From: a bacterium
Lineage (GTDB): Bacteria > Krumholzibacteriota > Krumholzibacteriia > JACNKJ01
Length of the DNA: 64,000 bases
Direction of reading: 5' to 3'
NCBI GenBank assembly: GCA_024231955.1
Contig: JAAEPZ010000012.1
Location: forward strand, 248,001-312,000
Each line of letters begins with the position of its first letter. Position 1 is the stretch's first letter. Under the pieces are notes generated by a model that saw only the letters and a program-made list of their open reading frames with translations, was not told the origin of the DNA and did no database searches. This document shows, in pieces, positions 25,820 to 35,482 of the stretch. A program made the translations under genes and the position numbers.

Positions 25820-28621
25820 ATGGATAAGCGGCGTCTCATCATGCTGCTGACGATACTGGTTCCACTTGCGCTCCTGCCGGCCAGCCCGGGCACAGGCAAG
25901 CGTATTGTGCAATTCACGATCGGCATAACTCTGCCCGGTGCAGGGGATGAGCATGTTGCTCCGTGGCAGCCGACCATCGAGTATCTGGAGCAGCAGTTCG
26001 GAAGCGCCCGCTTCAATCTGCGGCCGTTGAAGCCCGCGGAGATCCGTCCGGCCCTGGAAGCCGACGAACTGCACTTCCTGATCTGCGATCCGATCACGAC
26101 TGCAATTCTCGAAAATGAGGAATCGATCTCACTGATCGCCACCTGCAGCACGCAAATTCTGAACAGGCTTGAATCGCGTACGGCAGGCGCCGTGTTCTGC
26201 GCGGCTGAACGGGATGACATACACAAACTCACGGACCTGGCGGGGAAACGCCTGGCGATCACCTCGCTATCCGATCTGCCGGCCTGGTTATCGGTCAAAA
26301 GAGAGCTGGTGGCTCTCGGTTGCGAACCTGATATCGATTTGCGCGAGCTGCATATCATACAGGATGAAGCGAAGCTCGTGGATGCCGTCCTTGAGGGTAG
26401 AGTGGATGTTGGTGTGATGCGAAGCGGCATTCTGGAACACCTGGCCAGCACCAGTTCACTGACATTGCTCGATGTCAGCGTGCTCCCGCCGCCGGCAGGC
26501 TCCAGCGAAGCCGTTTCGTTTGCGCACTCCACCGCCATCTACCCCGGTTGGGCTTTTCTGAAAACCGACCGGATCAGTACGGACTCGGCGGAACGTCTTG
26601 CGGAGACGCTTATCGACATGCCCATCCCGGAAACGGAGATGCAGGGGACATTCCGTCTGGGTTGGGCGATCCCCGCGAGTTACCGTGCCGTCCACGACTG
26701 CCTGCGGGAACTCGAACTGCCCCCCTACGCCAACCTGACCGATTTTGACCTTGTCGGTCTGATCATCGGCCAGCTCCCATTCCTGGGCAGCCTTCTGCTC
26801 ATGACGGCAATGAGCTTCAGATTCCTGGCCAAAGTGAGATCTCTCAGGAGCAAAATCAGAGATGGTGAACAACTGGTGCTCAAGGCCGACAAGGAGCGGG
26901 AGCGTATGGTGGCCACCGCCAAGCAGCTATCGGATACGGCGATGAATGCGTCCCAGGCCAATACCGAGTTCTCCGAGCGTATCGGACACGAACTGCTCAC
27001 CCCCATGAATGGCGTTGTCGGCACAAGCAGTCTGCTGCTGAAAAGCGGGCTCAACGATGAACAGCAGGAGCTGGCGGAGTTGATCAACGCATCGGCTCAG
27101 TCTCTGCTGACGAAGGTCAACAACATCATGGATTACTCCAACCTCGAGAGCAACGATCTGGTGTTGAATATTGCCGAATTCGATCTCGACGGGTTGATCG
27201 AGGAGATGATCGATGCGGAGACGCTCAAGGCACACGGCAAGAATCTCGAGATCGCCGGGTTGGCGCCGAATAACATCCCCCGCATGCTCAAGGGGGACAA
27301 GGACCGGGTTAAGCAGATCCTCCTCAATCTGATCGACAACTCGCTTCAGTTCACGGAGCAGGGTGAGGTCGGCATCCGAGTCGAAGCGGAGGAGGGGGAG
27401 GGTGGACAGGTTCGGTTGCGCTTTCTGATCCAGGATACCGGGTCGGGCATCGAGCAGAGTTTGCAGGATAGTCTTCATGCATTCCTCAAGAAGCCCGGAG
27501 CTCCGGATCCCAGTTCCTGTGAACACTCCGGACTCGGTCTTCTGATCAGCAAGCAATTGGCGGAGCTGATGAATGCCGAATTGGATTTCACCTCCATCGC
27601 GGACGAAGGCACCACATTCTCCCTGACCTGTGAATTCGAGGTAGTCGGCGCCCCGGAGACCGAGGAGGAGGGCACCCTCCGGGAAGAGCTGCAGGGCAAA
27701 CGGGTGCTGGTGATCGACAATTCGGAAATAATACGCGATGTCATGCGCGAGCATCTCCAGTTGCTGGGCTGCAAGCCTTTCACGGCCGCAAATGGCGAGG
27801 AGGCCGAGGAGCTGATGGTGCGGGCGGTCGAAGCGGAGAAACCCATCGAGATAGCCATTCTGGCCAAGGATATGAAGGAGCAGAGTGGTATCGATCTCGC
27901 CGAACAGTTCAAACAGAATTTCAAGCTGGAGACGACCGTACTCCTGCTGTGCATTCGCAAAGGCGAACGGATCGATGGCCTCACACTCAAACAGGCCGGG
28001 TTCGTCACCGAAATCAACAAGCCTCCCAAGGCGGATCATGTATTGGAGAGGCTAATGGAGGCTCTCGGATATCTGGGCGACGAGTCATCCCTGAGGGCGC
28101 GCTCAATGGCGATCAAGGATATGGACACCGACATTGCGAGCCGCTTCAGAATTCTGCTGGCCGAGGATGATGTCATTAATCAGAAGGTGATAGCGCACGT
28201 TCTCCAGAGCCGCGGGTTCCACATCGACATTGTCCCCAATGGCCAGGTCGCCGTCGAGGCGCAGAAGGCGGTTCCGTTCGATCTGATTCTCATGGATATC
28301 CAGATGCCCGTCATGGACGGCATCGAAGCGACCGGGGAGATCAGGCAACTGGAGGAGGAGAGCGGCGGACAGGTGCCGATAATAGCGCTGACCGCCGCCG
28401 GCAAAGAGGACATGCATGAGAAGTGCCTCTCGGCAGGCATGGTGGACTACATCGCCAAACCGATTCAACCCGACCACCTTATCACGGCAATCGCCAAACA
28501 GCTGAACATTACTGACAAGAGCATCAGTGATGCAGGGACCGAAGTGGATGAGACGACCGAAGTGGACACTGTAGCCGAGGAGGATGCGGAGCTTGCGGAG
28601 GAGGACTTGCTGCCGGTATAG
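25820..28621 (+). CDS. Hybrid histidine kinase with PhnD-like sensor, pseudo-receiver and receiver
   Basis: About 933 residues. N-terminal signal/anchor, then a periplasmic binding-protein domain of PhnD/phosphonate type about 25-290 (FTIGITLPGAGDEHVAPWQP, LHFLICDPITTAILE, DLAGKRLAITSLSDLPAW, GWAIPASYRAVHDCLRELE). A membrane helix lies about 310-335, coiled coil, then HisKA with GHELLTPMNG (His390), HATPase with NLIDNSLQFT, DTGSGIE and SGLGLLISK. Two receiver-like domains follow. In the first (about 630-750) the phosphoacceptor position reads Ala682 (AILAKDM), so it should not be phosphorylated. The second has LILMDIQMPVMDG with Asp826 intact. The tail is acidic. I prefer ATG 25820 over 25778 because it places the hydrophobic segment at the N-terminus. 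First gene of the cluster. Confidence 0.88.
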   Translation: MDKRRLIMLLTILVPLALLPASPGTGKRIVQFTIGITLPGAGDEHVAPWQPTIEYLEQQFGSARFNLRPLKPAEIRPALEADELHFLICDPITTAILENEESISLIATCSTQILNRLESRTAGAVFCAAERDDIHKLTDLAGKRLAITSLSDLPAWLSVKRELVALGCEPDIDLRELHIIQDEAKLVDAVLEGRVDVGVMRSGILEHLASTSSLTLLDVSVLPPPAGSSEAVSFAHSTAIYPGWAFLKTDRISTDSAERLAETLIDMPIPETEMQGTFRLGWAIPASYRAVHDCLRELELPPYANLTDFDLVGLIIGQLPFLGSLLLMTAMSFRFLAKVRSLRSKIRDGEQLVLKADKERERMVATAKQLSDTAMNASQANTEFSERIGHELLTPMNGVVGTSSLLLKSGLNDEQQELAELINASAQSLLTKVNNIMDYSNLESNDLVLNIAEFDLDGLIEEMIDAETLKAHGKNLEIAGLAPNNIPRMLKGDKDRVKQILLNLIDNSLQFTEQGEVGIRVEAEEGEGGQVRLRFLIQDTGSGIEQSLQDSLHAFLKKPGAPDPSSCEHSGLGLLISKQLAELMNAELDFTSIADEGTTFSLTCEFEVVGAPETEEEGTLREELQGKRVLVIDNSEIIRDVMREHLQLLGCKPFTAANGEEAEELMVRAVEAEKPIEIAILAKDMKEQSGIDLAEQFKQNFKLETTVLLLCIRKGERIDGLTLKQAGFVTEINKPPKADHVLERLMEALGYLGDESSLRARSMAIKDMDTDIASRFRILLAEDDVINQKVIAHVLQSRGFHIDIVPNGQVAVEAQKAVPFDLILMDIQMPVMDGIEATGEIRQLEEESGGQVPIIALTAAGKEDMHEKCLSAGMVDYIAKPIQPDHLITAIAKQLNITDKSISDAGTEVDETTEVDTVAEEDAELAEEDLLPV

Positions 28622-28705
28622 CAGACGGGCTCAAACGCCCTGAGGGGCAGCAACGGAGATGCGGGCAAAACGGATAGGATCTGAATTGAGTCCCACGAGA
28701 GGAAA

Positions 28706-31700
28706 ATGTTGAAACATCGATTCAGTAACATACTCGACAGGCGGTCAAGACGGCGAAGCATGCGCAAGCTGCTTCTTGGCTGGTTTCTTGTGCTGGCGCT
28801 GTTGCCGCTTGTATCCTCCTGCCTGCTCCTATACGGCAAAGCCAAATCCGATTTGCACAACGAGGTTGCCAATCGTCTGACGGAGATATCCCGCTTCAAG
28901 AATGGATTGATCGGGAGATACTATACTCGCGCCCTGGATGAGCTGGAGCATCAATGCAGACTGGCGGATAACGTTGAACTCCTCCAGGCATTGAGAAAGG
29001 AGTCCATCTCCGGGGAGTTCCGGACGGTCGATTTTGTCCGCAGTCGTGATGCAGCCAAGCTAGCTGAAGGTATGAGCCAGTCGTTGCACTCCTCCCGTCG
29101 GACATATGGATATCTCGATGCTCTCCTGATCGATCGCGATGGCGACATCCTCTTCTCCCTGGAGCGGGATCACGACCTGGGAGCAAATATATTCGACCCT
29201 CCGTTTGCGTCGCACGGTTTACGGCAATCATTCGAACGGACGATGATTGATGGTCATGCCGCCAGTTCGGACATCCATGCCTATCCACCTGCCGATAGTC
29301 TGCCCGCCTGTTTTCTGACGCAGGCGCTCCACGACGTGCAGGGCAACATGATCGGAGCGCTCGCGATCAGACTCGACCTGAGAGGTCTTGAGGCGATTGT
29401 CGGCAACCCGGCCGGGCTGGGGGCAACGGGACGGACATACATGGTTGGTATCGATCGACGGTTGAGAACCGGCGATAACGCCCTGCGGGAGCGGATCGGA
29501 TCAGCCGGCGCAATCGACACCGAAGTCGTCGAGTATTGGCGGATGAGCGGCAGGGTCTCCGTTTCACAAGTCGACAGAGAGGGAAAAACCCCATTCCTCT
29601 ACACCGATTCGAGGGGAGATACCGTCCTTGGCCTATACGTCAATCACGACTATGGCGGTATTCGCTACGGAGTGATTACGGAGATTCAGATCTCCGAAGC
29701 TTATGCTCACCTGGTTCAGCTGCGTACGTTTTCATTCGCCATATTTGCAGTCGCTGCGATCCTCCTCACCTTGATCGCCGTCCCGGTTTCGCGATACCTG
29801 ACGGATCCGCTTCAAATACTCTCCGACCATCTTCTTCTGGTTGCCCAGGGGAATTTCGATCACCGTATCGATATTCAGGGCAAAAACGACCTCTATCAAC
29901 TCGCCTACAACTTCAACACGATGTTGTCCAGATTGCATGTGGCCAACACCAAACATGAAAAGCAACTGATCAACCGGGCGAATTTATCCAGACTGGCGAC
30001 TCTGGTTTTAGGGAAACTCAGCATCGAGGAATTGAGCGCCCATATCATCACGTTCTTCTGTAAAGAGCTCAATGTTCCCGTTGGATCTGTCTACTATGCC
30101 GAAAACGATCAGACTTTGCGGCAAGTCGCCAGTTATGCTCTGCCGGCAGGAACCGCACAGGCAAGGGAGTTCGCCTTTGGTGAGGGGTTGGTCGGGCAGT
30201 GCGCGATCGACAAGTCAGTCTCCGTTGTCAACGACGCCTCCGCAGACTATCTGCAACTCTCTTCCGGATTCGGGAATCTATCACTCCGTCAAATCACCGC
30301 CTACCCTATCGTCTACAACAACCAGATCAAGGCCGTGATCGAGTTGGGCTCACAAACCCCGATCAATGAGGACAGTCTGGAACTGCTGGATCAGGCCAGG
30401 GAAAGTCTCGCCGTTGCCTTTGTCGCAGCGGAATCCCGGGAGCGTGTCGAGCGTCTGCTGATCGAAACCAGGCAGCAGGCCCAGACCTTGCGGCACCAGA
30501 AGGAATCCCTGAAGAGGGCCAATCTCGATGGAGAGAGGCGGACGAAGGCGTTGGAGGATTCCCGGCGGGAACTGCAAAGCCAGCAGACGGAACTCGAGGT
30601 CAACAAGTCAGAGCTGGAGCGGCGCAACATGGATCTGGAAAAACAGCGTAATGAGATTCGCAGCTCAAACAGGAATTTACGCAGAGCGCAAATCGAAAAT
30701 GCGATCAAAACCAGGGCCATCGAGCAAGCGGACAAGTACAAGTCGGAATTTCTGGCGAACATGTCACACGAGCTGCGAACCCCCCTCAACAGCATGCTTC
30801 TGCTGGCGCAAACGCTGGCCGACAACAAGAGCGGCGGCATGACGTCTAAGGATGTCAAATCAGCCGAGACGATCCTCTCCTCGGGTCGCAACCTGCTTAC
30901 CCTGATCGACGACATCCTCAGTCTGGCCAAGGCGGAATCCGGCAAGATCGAACTGATGCCCATGAACGCCTCACTACAGGATATTGCATCCAATATGGAG
31001 ACAATGTTCGAGCCGATAGCCCAGGACAAAGATCTCAAGTTCACCATTCAACTGGCTGACGATCTGCCCCCCGTAGTTTATCTCGACAAATTGAGAGTCG
31101 AGCAGGTAATCCGCAACCTACTCGGCAATGCGTTCAAATTCACCAGCGAAGGTCTGGTCGCTTTGATTATTTTCCGCCCCGTTAACGATCCCAATCTGAT
31201 CGACTCGGGGATAGATGACAAACAGACCGTGGCCTTTGCCGTAACGGACACCGGAATCGGGATCGCCGACGATCCGCTTGAGCACATCTTCAACGCCTTC
31301 AGGCAGGCCGACGGCACCACCAGCCGGCGCTTCGGCGGTACGGGTCTCGGCCTCTCCATATCATCCGAATATGCCAAGCTGATGGGCGGCTTGATTGCCG
31401 TGGACAGTGAGGTCGGCATGGGCAGCACGTTCACATTCTATCTCCCTCTGGATCGGGAGTCGGGATCGGATGATGACTTGCCTGACGATCATTTACCGGA
31501 GGTAGCGTTGTTTGCACCTTGCGTCGAAGGGGAACCGGTATCGAGCGACGACTCGCAACCGGAAATCTCCCCCAGCGCTGCGGAGCCGTCAACGGTGTCC
31601 CCCCCGGACAGCGGGACTCTGCTGATTTTGTCGAGAACCGACCATCTGGCGCGGGCGATCACTCAGGCACTCCAGGATGCCGGTCCGATTGAGATCATCG

Positions 31701-32458
31701 CCCACCGTTCTGTAGACTCCGCCATGGATATTCTGAGGAGTAGAGATATCAGTTGTCTCCTCATCGACCATGATGAGGTCAAGAAGGTTTGCGACAACAT
31801 GCTGGAGGGATTGCTCACCGACAGGAATCTGGAGCCGCCGCCCATAATCATCCACGCCGATCGACAAATCGGTAAGGATCGGTTGGCGACTCTGGATCGC
31901 CATCACCGGATTCTGCCTATCCTGGTCGCCAGCGATGCAGAGGAGACGATCGCGGATGTATGCCAGATCATGCTGGAGGATGCCGATGCTGCTTCAACTC
32001 AGAAAACCGGGCAACCAGCAAGGTTCACCAGCAGGCGGAATATCCTGAAAGGCAAGAGTGTGCTGATTGTCGACAACGATATGCGGAATGTATTCCGTCT
32101 GATCTCGGGGCTGCACGACATGGATATCGAGGTATCAATCGCGCGCAACGGCAGCGAGTGTCTTAAGGAATTGACCGAGAACGGGAATATCGATCTGATG
32201 CTGATGAACATCCAGATGACCGGCATGGATGCCTATAAGACGATTCAAAAGGTCCGGACCCAGGCCAGGTTTCTGAAACTGCCGATCATCGCCATGACGG
32301 CTCAGGCGATGCAGGCAGATCGCAGGAGATGCATTCAGGCTGGCGCTAACGACTATCTCATCAAACCGGTCAACTTGAAGAGCCTGGAATTGAAACTCAA
32401 GACCTGGCTGCTTTCACGGAGCTGGAATTTGCCGCAAACGGTAGGAACATCCCGGTAG
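28706..32458 (+). CDS. Large Cache-HAMP-GAF histidine kinase with two degenerate receivers
   Basis: 1250 residues. Membrane segment about 22-44, a periplasmic Cache-type sensor about 45-335 (GYLDALLIDRDGDILFSLER, GATGRTYMVGID), second membrane segment about 338-360, HAMP about 358-410, GAF about 425-570, long coiled coil about 575-685, HisKA with ANMSHELRTPLNS (His688), HATPase with NLLGNAFKFT, DTGIGIADDP and GTGLGLSIS. Two receiver-like domains end it. The first (about 968-1090) has a weak acidic pocket. The last reads LMLMNIQMTGMD, with Asn1168 where the phosphoacceptor Asp should be; the conserved Lys (YLIKPVN) is kept. GAGAGGA precedes the ATG. It lies 84 bp after the PhnD-type kinase. 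The kinase core is intact, so phosphate must go to another protein, perhaps the downstream receivers. Confidence 0.9.
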   Translation: MLKHRFSNILDRRSRRRSMRKLLLGWFLVLALLPLVSSCLLLYGKAKSDLHNEVANRLTEISRFKNGLIGRYYTRALDELEHQCRLADNVELLQALRKESISGEFRTVDFVRSRDAAKLAEGMSQSLHSSRRTYGYLDALLIDRDGDILFSLERDHDLGANIFDPPFASHGLRQSFERTMIDGHAASSDIHAYPPADSLPACFLTQALHDVQGNMIGALAIRLDLRGLEAIVGNPAGLGATGRTYMVGIDRRLRTGDNALRERIGSAGAIDTEVVEYWRMSGRVSVSQVDREGKTPFLYTDSRGDTVLGLYVNHDYGGIRYGVITEIQISEAYAHLVQLRTFSFAIFAVAAILLTLIAVPVSRYLTDPLQILSDHLLLVAQGNFDHRIDIQGKNDLYQLAYNFNTMLSRLHVANTKHEKQLINRANLSRLATLVLGKLSIEELSAHIITFFCKELNVPVGSVYYAENDQTLRQVASYALPAGTAQAREFAFGEGLVGQCAIDKSVSVVNDASADYLQLSSGFGNLSLRQITAYPIVYNNQIKAVIELGSQTPINEDSLELLDQARESLAVAFVAAESRERVERLLIETRQQAQTLRHQKESLKRANLDGERRTKALEDSRRELQSQQTELEVNKSELERRNMDLEKQRNEIRSSNRNLRRAQIENAIKTRAIEQADKYKSEFLANMSHELRTPLNSMLLLAQTLADNKSGGMTSKDVKSAETILSSGRNLLTLIDDILSLAKAESGKIELMPMNASLQDIASNMETMFEPIAQDKDLKFTIQLADDLPPVVYLDKLRVEQVIRNLLGNAFKFTSEGLVALIIFRPVNDPNLIDSGIDDKQTVAFAVTDTGIGIADDPLEHIFNAFRQADGTTSRRFGGTGLGLSISSEYAKLMGGLIAVDSEVGMGSTFTFYLPLDRESGSDDDLPDDHLPEVALFAPCVEGEPVSSDDSQPEISPSAAEPSTVSPPDSGTLLILSRTDHLARAITQALQDAGPIEIIAHRSVDSAMDILRSRDISCLLIDHDEVKKVCDNMLEGLLTDRNLEPPPIIIHADRQIGKDRLATLDRHHRILPILVASDAEETIADVCQIMLEDADAASTQKTGQPARFTSRRNILKGKSVLIVDNDMRNVFRLISGLHDMDIEVSIARNGSECLKELTENGNIDLMLMNIQMTGMDAYKTIQKVRTQARFLKLPIIAMTAQAMQADRRRCIQAGANDYLIKPVNLKSLELKLKTWLLSRSWNLPQTVGTSR

Positions 32459-32487
32459 CCGAGACGGAACGACCAATGGAGTGACAT

Positions 32488-34050
32488 ATGATTGATTCAT
32501 CGCTGATCATCAATATCCTGCTGGTGGATGATCGGCCCGAAAACCTTTACGCGCTGGAAAGTGTCCTGGAGGAGCCGGGACTAAACCTGATCAAAGCCAG
32601 TTCGGGTGACGAAGCCCTGCGAGTCGTCCTTGAACAGGACTTCGCTCTGATTCTTCTGGATGTTCAGATGCCGGGAATGGACGGCTTCGAGGTAGCCGAG
32701 CTTCTCCGCTCCAATGATTTGACGAAAAGGATCCCCATAATTTTCGTCACGGCAATCAGCAAAGAGCAGCGAAATGTCTTCAAAGGCTATGAAGCCGGTG
32801 CCGTTGACTACATATTCAAACCTCTGGATCAGCATATTCTGAAAAGCAAGGTTCGAATCTTCAGCGAACTCAAACGCATCCAGATGAAGCAGGCCATCCT
32901 GCTGGATGAGATCCGCAGCTCCAACGAGAAATTGAAAAGGCTCGATTCGCTGAAATCGGAGTTCGTGGCAACGGCTTCCCATGAATTGAGAACACCGTTG
33001 GCGATTATCAGGGAGTTCCTGTCGCTGGTTCTGGATGAAGTGCCCGGTCCCCTCAACGAAGATCAGACCGATTGCCTCTCCTCGGCCCTGACGAACTGTG
33101 ACCGACTCGCATCCCTGATCAATGACCTGCTGGATCTGGAGCAAATCGAATCCGGCAAGATAAAGCTGCGAATCAGTACCGCTGAGATCCCCCCGATACT
33201 CAAGCAGATTATTCACGATTTCCAGCCTCGCCTGATGACCAAAGGTCAGAAACTGGAGCTTGTCAGTCCCGAGGAGTTGCCGACGGTTTATTGCGACAGC
33301 AAGGCCATTACGCAGGTGCTGGTCAACCTGATCGGCAACGCCCACAAGTTCACCCAGGAAGGTGGTCGGATCGAACTACGAGCTCGGCTTGCAGAGAAAA
33401 CTCTCCTGCTCTCTGTGGTGGACAATGGCCCCGGCATCTCGGATGAGTGCGCCAAGAATGTTTTCGACAAGTTCACACAACTTGAACGCAGCGATATTGC
33501 CGGTCCGGGCACGAAGGGAACCGGACTGGGGCTATCTATCGCCCGCGAGCTTGTTGAATTGCATGGTGGAGATCTGGTGCTGGAAAGCACGATGGGCGAG
33601 GGGTGCAGCTTCTCCTTCGGCCTGCCGCTTACCAGCGAGGAGAGTGAGGTCGGCATCCATCTGAGAAGTTGGCTCAAAAACTCAAATGTTGCAAAAAGGG
33701 AATGGGCAGCGCTCCTTTTGCAAAAATCTGCGGACTATACAGACATTTCCGGTTCAACTCCCCTTCTGAAGCAAGCAGAGGGGATCATTCAAGGGGTTCT
33801 GCGACAATTCAATGGAGATGTGATCAGATTAGATAATGACACATCGTTACTCGTTATCGTTAAAGCAGATAAACTCCAGGCACAAGAGATCTGGAACAGG
33901 CTGTTACCCTCACTGACCGAGGATTGTGAGAGCAATGACGAACTCAAATACGTAATCCTGCATGGCGTGGATTGCGATATTGCAACAATAGGCATGGATC
34001 TTGATCGTGTTGACTTCAAGTCCCTTCAGTCAATGCAGCCTATGGCTTGA
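32488..34050 (+). CDS. Soluble receiver-histidine kinase (REC-HisKA-HATPase) with extra C-terminal domain
   Basis: 520 residues, no membrane segment. Receiver 1-125 with ILLVDDRPENL, LILLDVQMPGMDG (Asp58) and YIFKPLD; short coiled coil; HisKA with TASHELRTPLAI (His165); HATPase about 270-390 with NLIGNAHKFT, VDNGPGISD and GTGLGLSIARELVELHGG. A further 125 residues (about 395-520) follow the kinase: helical, with LLVIVKADKLQAQEIWNRLL, and of a type I do not recognise. Base composition drops in this tail, which is AT-richer than its surroundings. It follows the previous kinase by 29 bp. The intact receiver upstream of the kinase makes it a possible phosphate acceptor for the two membrane kinases. 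Confidence 0.9.
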   Translation: MIDSSLIINILLVDDRPENLYALESVLEEPGLNLIKASSGDEALRVVLEQDFALILLDVQMPGMDGFEVAELLRSNDLTKRIPIIFVTAISKEQRNVFKGYEAGAVDYIFKPLDQHILKSKVRIFSELKRIQMKQAILLDEIRSSNEKLKRLDSLKSEFVATASHELRTPLAIIREFLSLVLDEVPGPLNEDQTDCLSSALTNCDRLASLINDLLDLEQIESGKIKLRISTAEIPPILKQIIHDFQPRLMTKGQKLELVSPEELPTVYCDSKAITQVLVNLIGNAHKFTQEGGRIELRARLAEKTLLLSVVDNGPGISDECAKNVFDKFTQLERSDIAGPGTKGTGLGLSIARELVELHGGDLVLESTMGEGCSFSFGLPLTSEESEVGIHLRSWLKNSNVAKREWAALLLQKSADYTDISGSTPLLKQAEGIIQGVLRQFNGDVIRLDNDTSLLVIVKADKLQAQEIWNRLLPSLTEDCESNDELKYVILHGVDCDIATIGMDLDRVDFKSLQSMQPMA

Positions 34051-34163
34051 TCCTGAACAACCGCATGCGATCAAAGGTTTGCCCAGGGCTACTACATGCG
34101 ACGACCGAAGCCGGTAGTCGGCAACAGTTGAACGGGTCGGTTGTGATTTCAAAGAGGTTGGAG

Positions 34164-34553
34164 ATGTCCAAAGGTAAGATACTGATCGTCGATGATGAGC
34201 CTGAAATCGTTAAGAGTATCTGGATGAGATTGAAAGCCAACGATTACGATGTGGTGTCGGCAATGGATGGAATGCAGGCGACCAATACTGCAATCAGGGA
34301 GAACCCTGATCTGATCATCCTGGATATTGGCCTTCCCGGCGGCAGCGGACACATTGTTGTCGACCGTTTGCGCGCGAACGCCAACACATTCAACACCCCC
34401 GTGATCTACCTGACGGCTCGCACCTCCGAGGAGGATTACAAGCAGGCAGTGAAGGGCAAGGTCGAGAAGTACCTCACCAAGCCCTTCAAATCGGATGAAC
34501 TGCTGGCCGCGATTGAGGAGATTCTCACGCGAGTGGAAGCGACAACCAGTTAA
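34164..34553 (+). CDS. Single-domain response regulator (CheY-like receiver)
   Basis: 129 residues forming a stand-alone receiver: ILIVDDEPEIV acidic pocket, LIILDIGLPGGSG with phosphoacceptor Asp54, conserved Thr in YLTARTS and Lys in YLTKPFK. There is no output domain, so it works by protein contact or as a phosphate sink or shuttle. I chose ATG 34164, preceded by AAGAGG; the frame is open further upstream but without a ribosome site. It sits between the third kinase and the CheC-like gene. Of the five receiver-like modules in this cluster, only three keep the Asp clearly: this one, the one in the soluble kinase, and the last one of the PhnD-type kinase. Confidence 0.92.
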   Translation: MSKGKILIVDDEPEIVKSIWMRLKANDYDVVSAMDGMQATNTAIRENPDLIILDIGLPGGSGHIVVDRLRANANTFNTPVIYLTARTSEEDYKQAVKGKVEKYLTKPFKSDELLAAIEEILTRVEATTS

Positions 34554-34676
34554 GGATTACCTGGAGATTCGCACCTGTAACCCTCGCTATCTCTGGCGAG
34601 GGTCACCATCTGCTGTGCAAGGACGACGGCATCCTCCCGGCATGGGCAACTGATGCAGGAAGTCGATTGAATAAAG

Positions 34677-35285
34677 ATGCAGACCATCGCCCTCGAGGAG
34701 GCCCTCGCTGAGCTTGTCAGCATCGGCATGGATCGTACGGCCGATCGGCTCAATGAGATGCTGAACATGCAAACGGCTCTCACCGTCACCGGGATTCATA
34801 CCGGCGTTCTGTCCCAATTCATGGCCAAACTCCGCAAGATCCAATCCAACAGTTTCTCCTGTGTATCTCTCGATTTCAATGGCGAGATAGCCGGCCAGGG
34901 TTCACTGCTCATATCGCGGAGCATGAGGGGACCGCTGGTGTCGGCCGTATCGGGTGAGAGGGTCGTCGATATCAATTTCGAACATGTCCGTGCGGGGACA
35001 TTGTCCAAAATCGGCAGCATCATGATCATCGGCATCATGGAGACTCTGGGGCGACATCTCTCCAGTCCACTCCGCTTCACCTCCCCCCTCTACCTGGAAA
35101 ATGTGAGCGGCACGGCCGATCTGCGGCCGGACACGCACAAGGACATGTCCGTGGTCATCCTGGATTCCGAGTACAGGATCGACCGCGGCGAAATCGGTGG
35201 CAAGTTCAACCTCATTTTCAAATTTCTCGATTTCGGCAATCTCGCCGACATGGCGCAAAACATGTACAGATATCCCGGCGAATAG
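34677..35285 (+). CDS. CheC/CheX-like protein with altered phosphatase motifs
   Basis: 202 residues resembling CheC, which dephosphorylates CheY~P. The N-terminal helix LAELVSIGMDRTADRLNEML lines up with the family's helix carrying E-I-G-N-I-G; the second pseudo-repeat LSKIGSIMIIGIMETLG lines up with the second E-x-x-N helix. In both, the key Asn is Ser (ELVS, KIGS), and in the second the Glu is Lys. Strands such as SCVSLDFNGEIAGQGSLLI and KDMSVVILDSEYRI fit the fold. If the alignment holds, this is a non-catalytic relative, perhaps a scaffold or receiver binder. The ATG lacks a strong ribosome site. It is the last gene of the signalling cluster, 123 bp after the lone receiver. Confidence 0.72.
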   Translation: MQTIALEEALAELVSIGMDRTADRLNEMLNMQTALTVTGIHTGVLSQFMAKLRKIQSNSFSCVSLDFNGEIAGQGSLLISRSMRGPLVSAVSGERVVDINFEHVRAGTLSKIGSIMIIGIMETLGRHLSSPLRFTSPLYLENVSGTADLRPDTHKDMSVVILDSEYRIDRGEIGGKFNLIFKFLDFGNLADMAQNMYRYPGE

Positions 35286-35482
35286 GGGATAAATGCCGGC
35301 AAATGGCCCGTCCCCGGATCGGTCCCCGCCCACGCTTTCAAGCCGATCTGAAATAGTGGCGATACTCGCGAAGCGTCTCCTTGCTTGATGCCATTCAGTT
35401 GACTAGACTGTGTCGCTTGACACCCCGATGCATGTGCAGATTTACTTAATGTAGTCCTTCCCCTTCCGGGAGCCGCGATCCG

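Noticed and set aside
35399..35445. Candidate promoter with TTGACA at 35417 before the CLC gene
   Set aside because: No convincing -10 element lies at 16-18 nt spacing.
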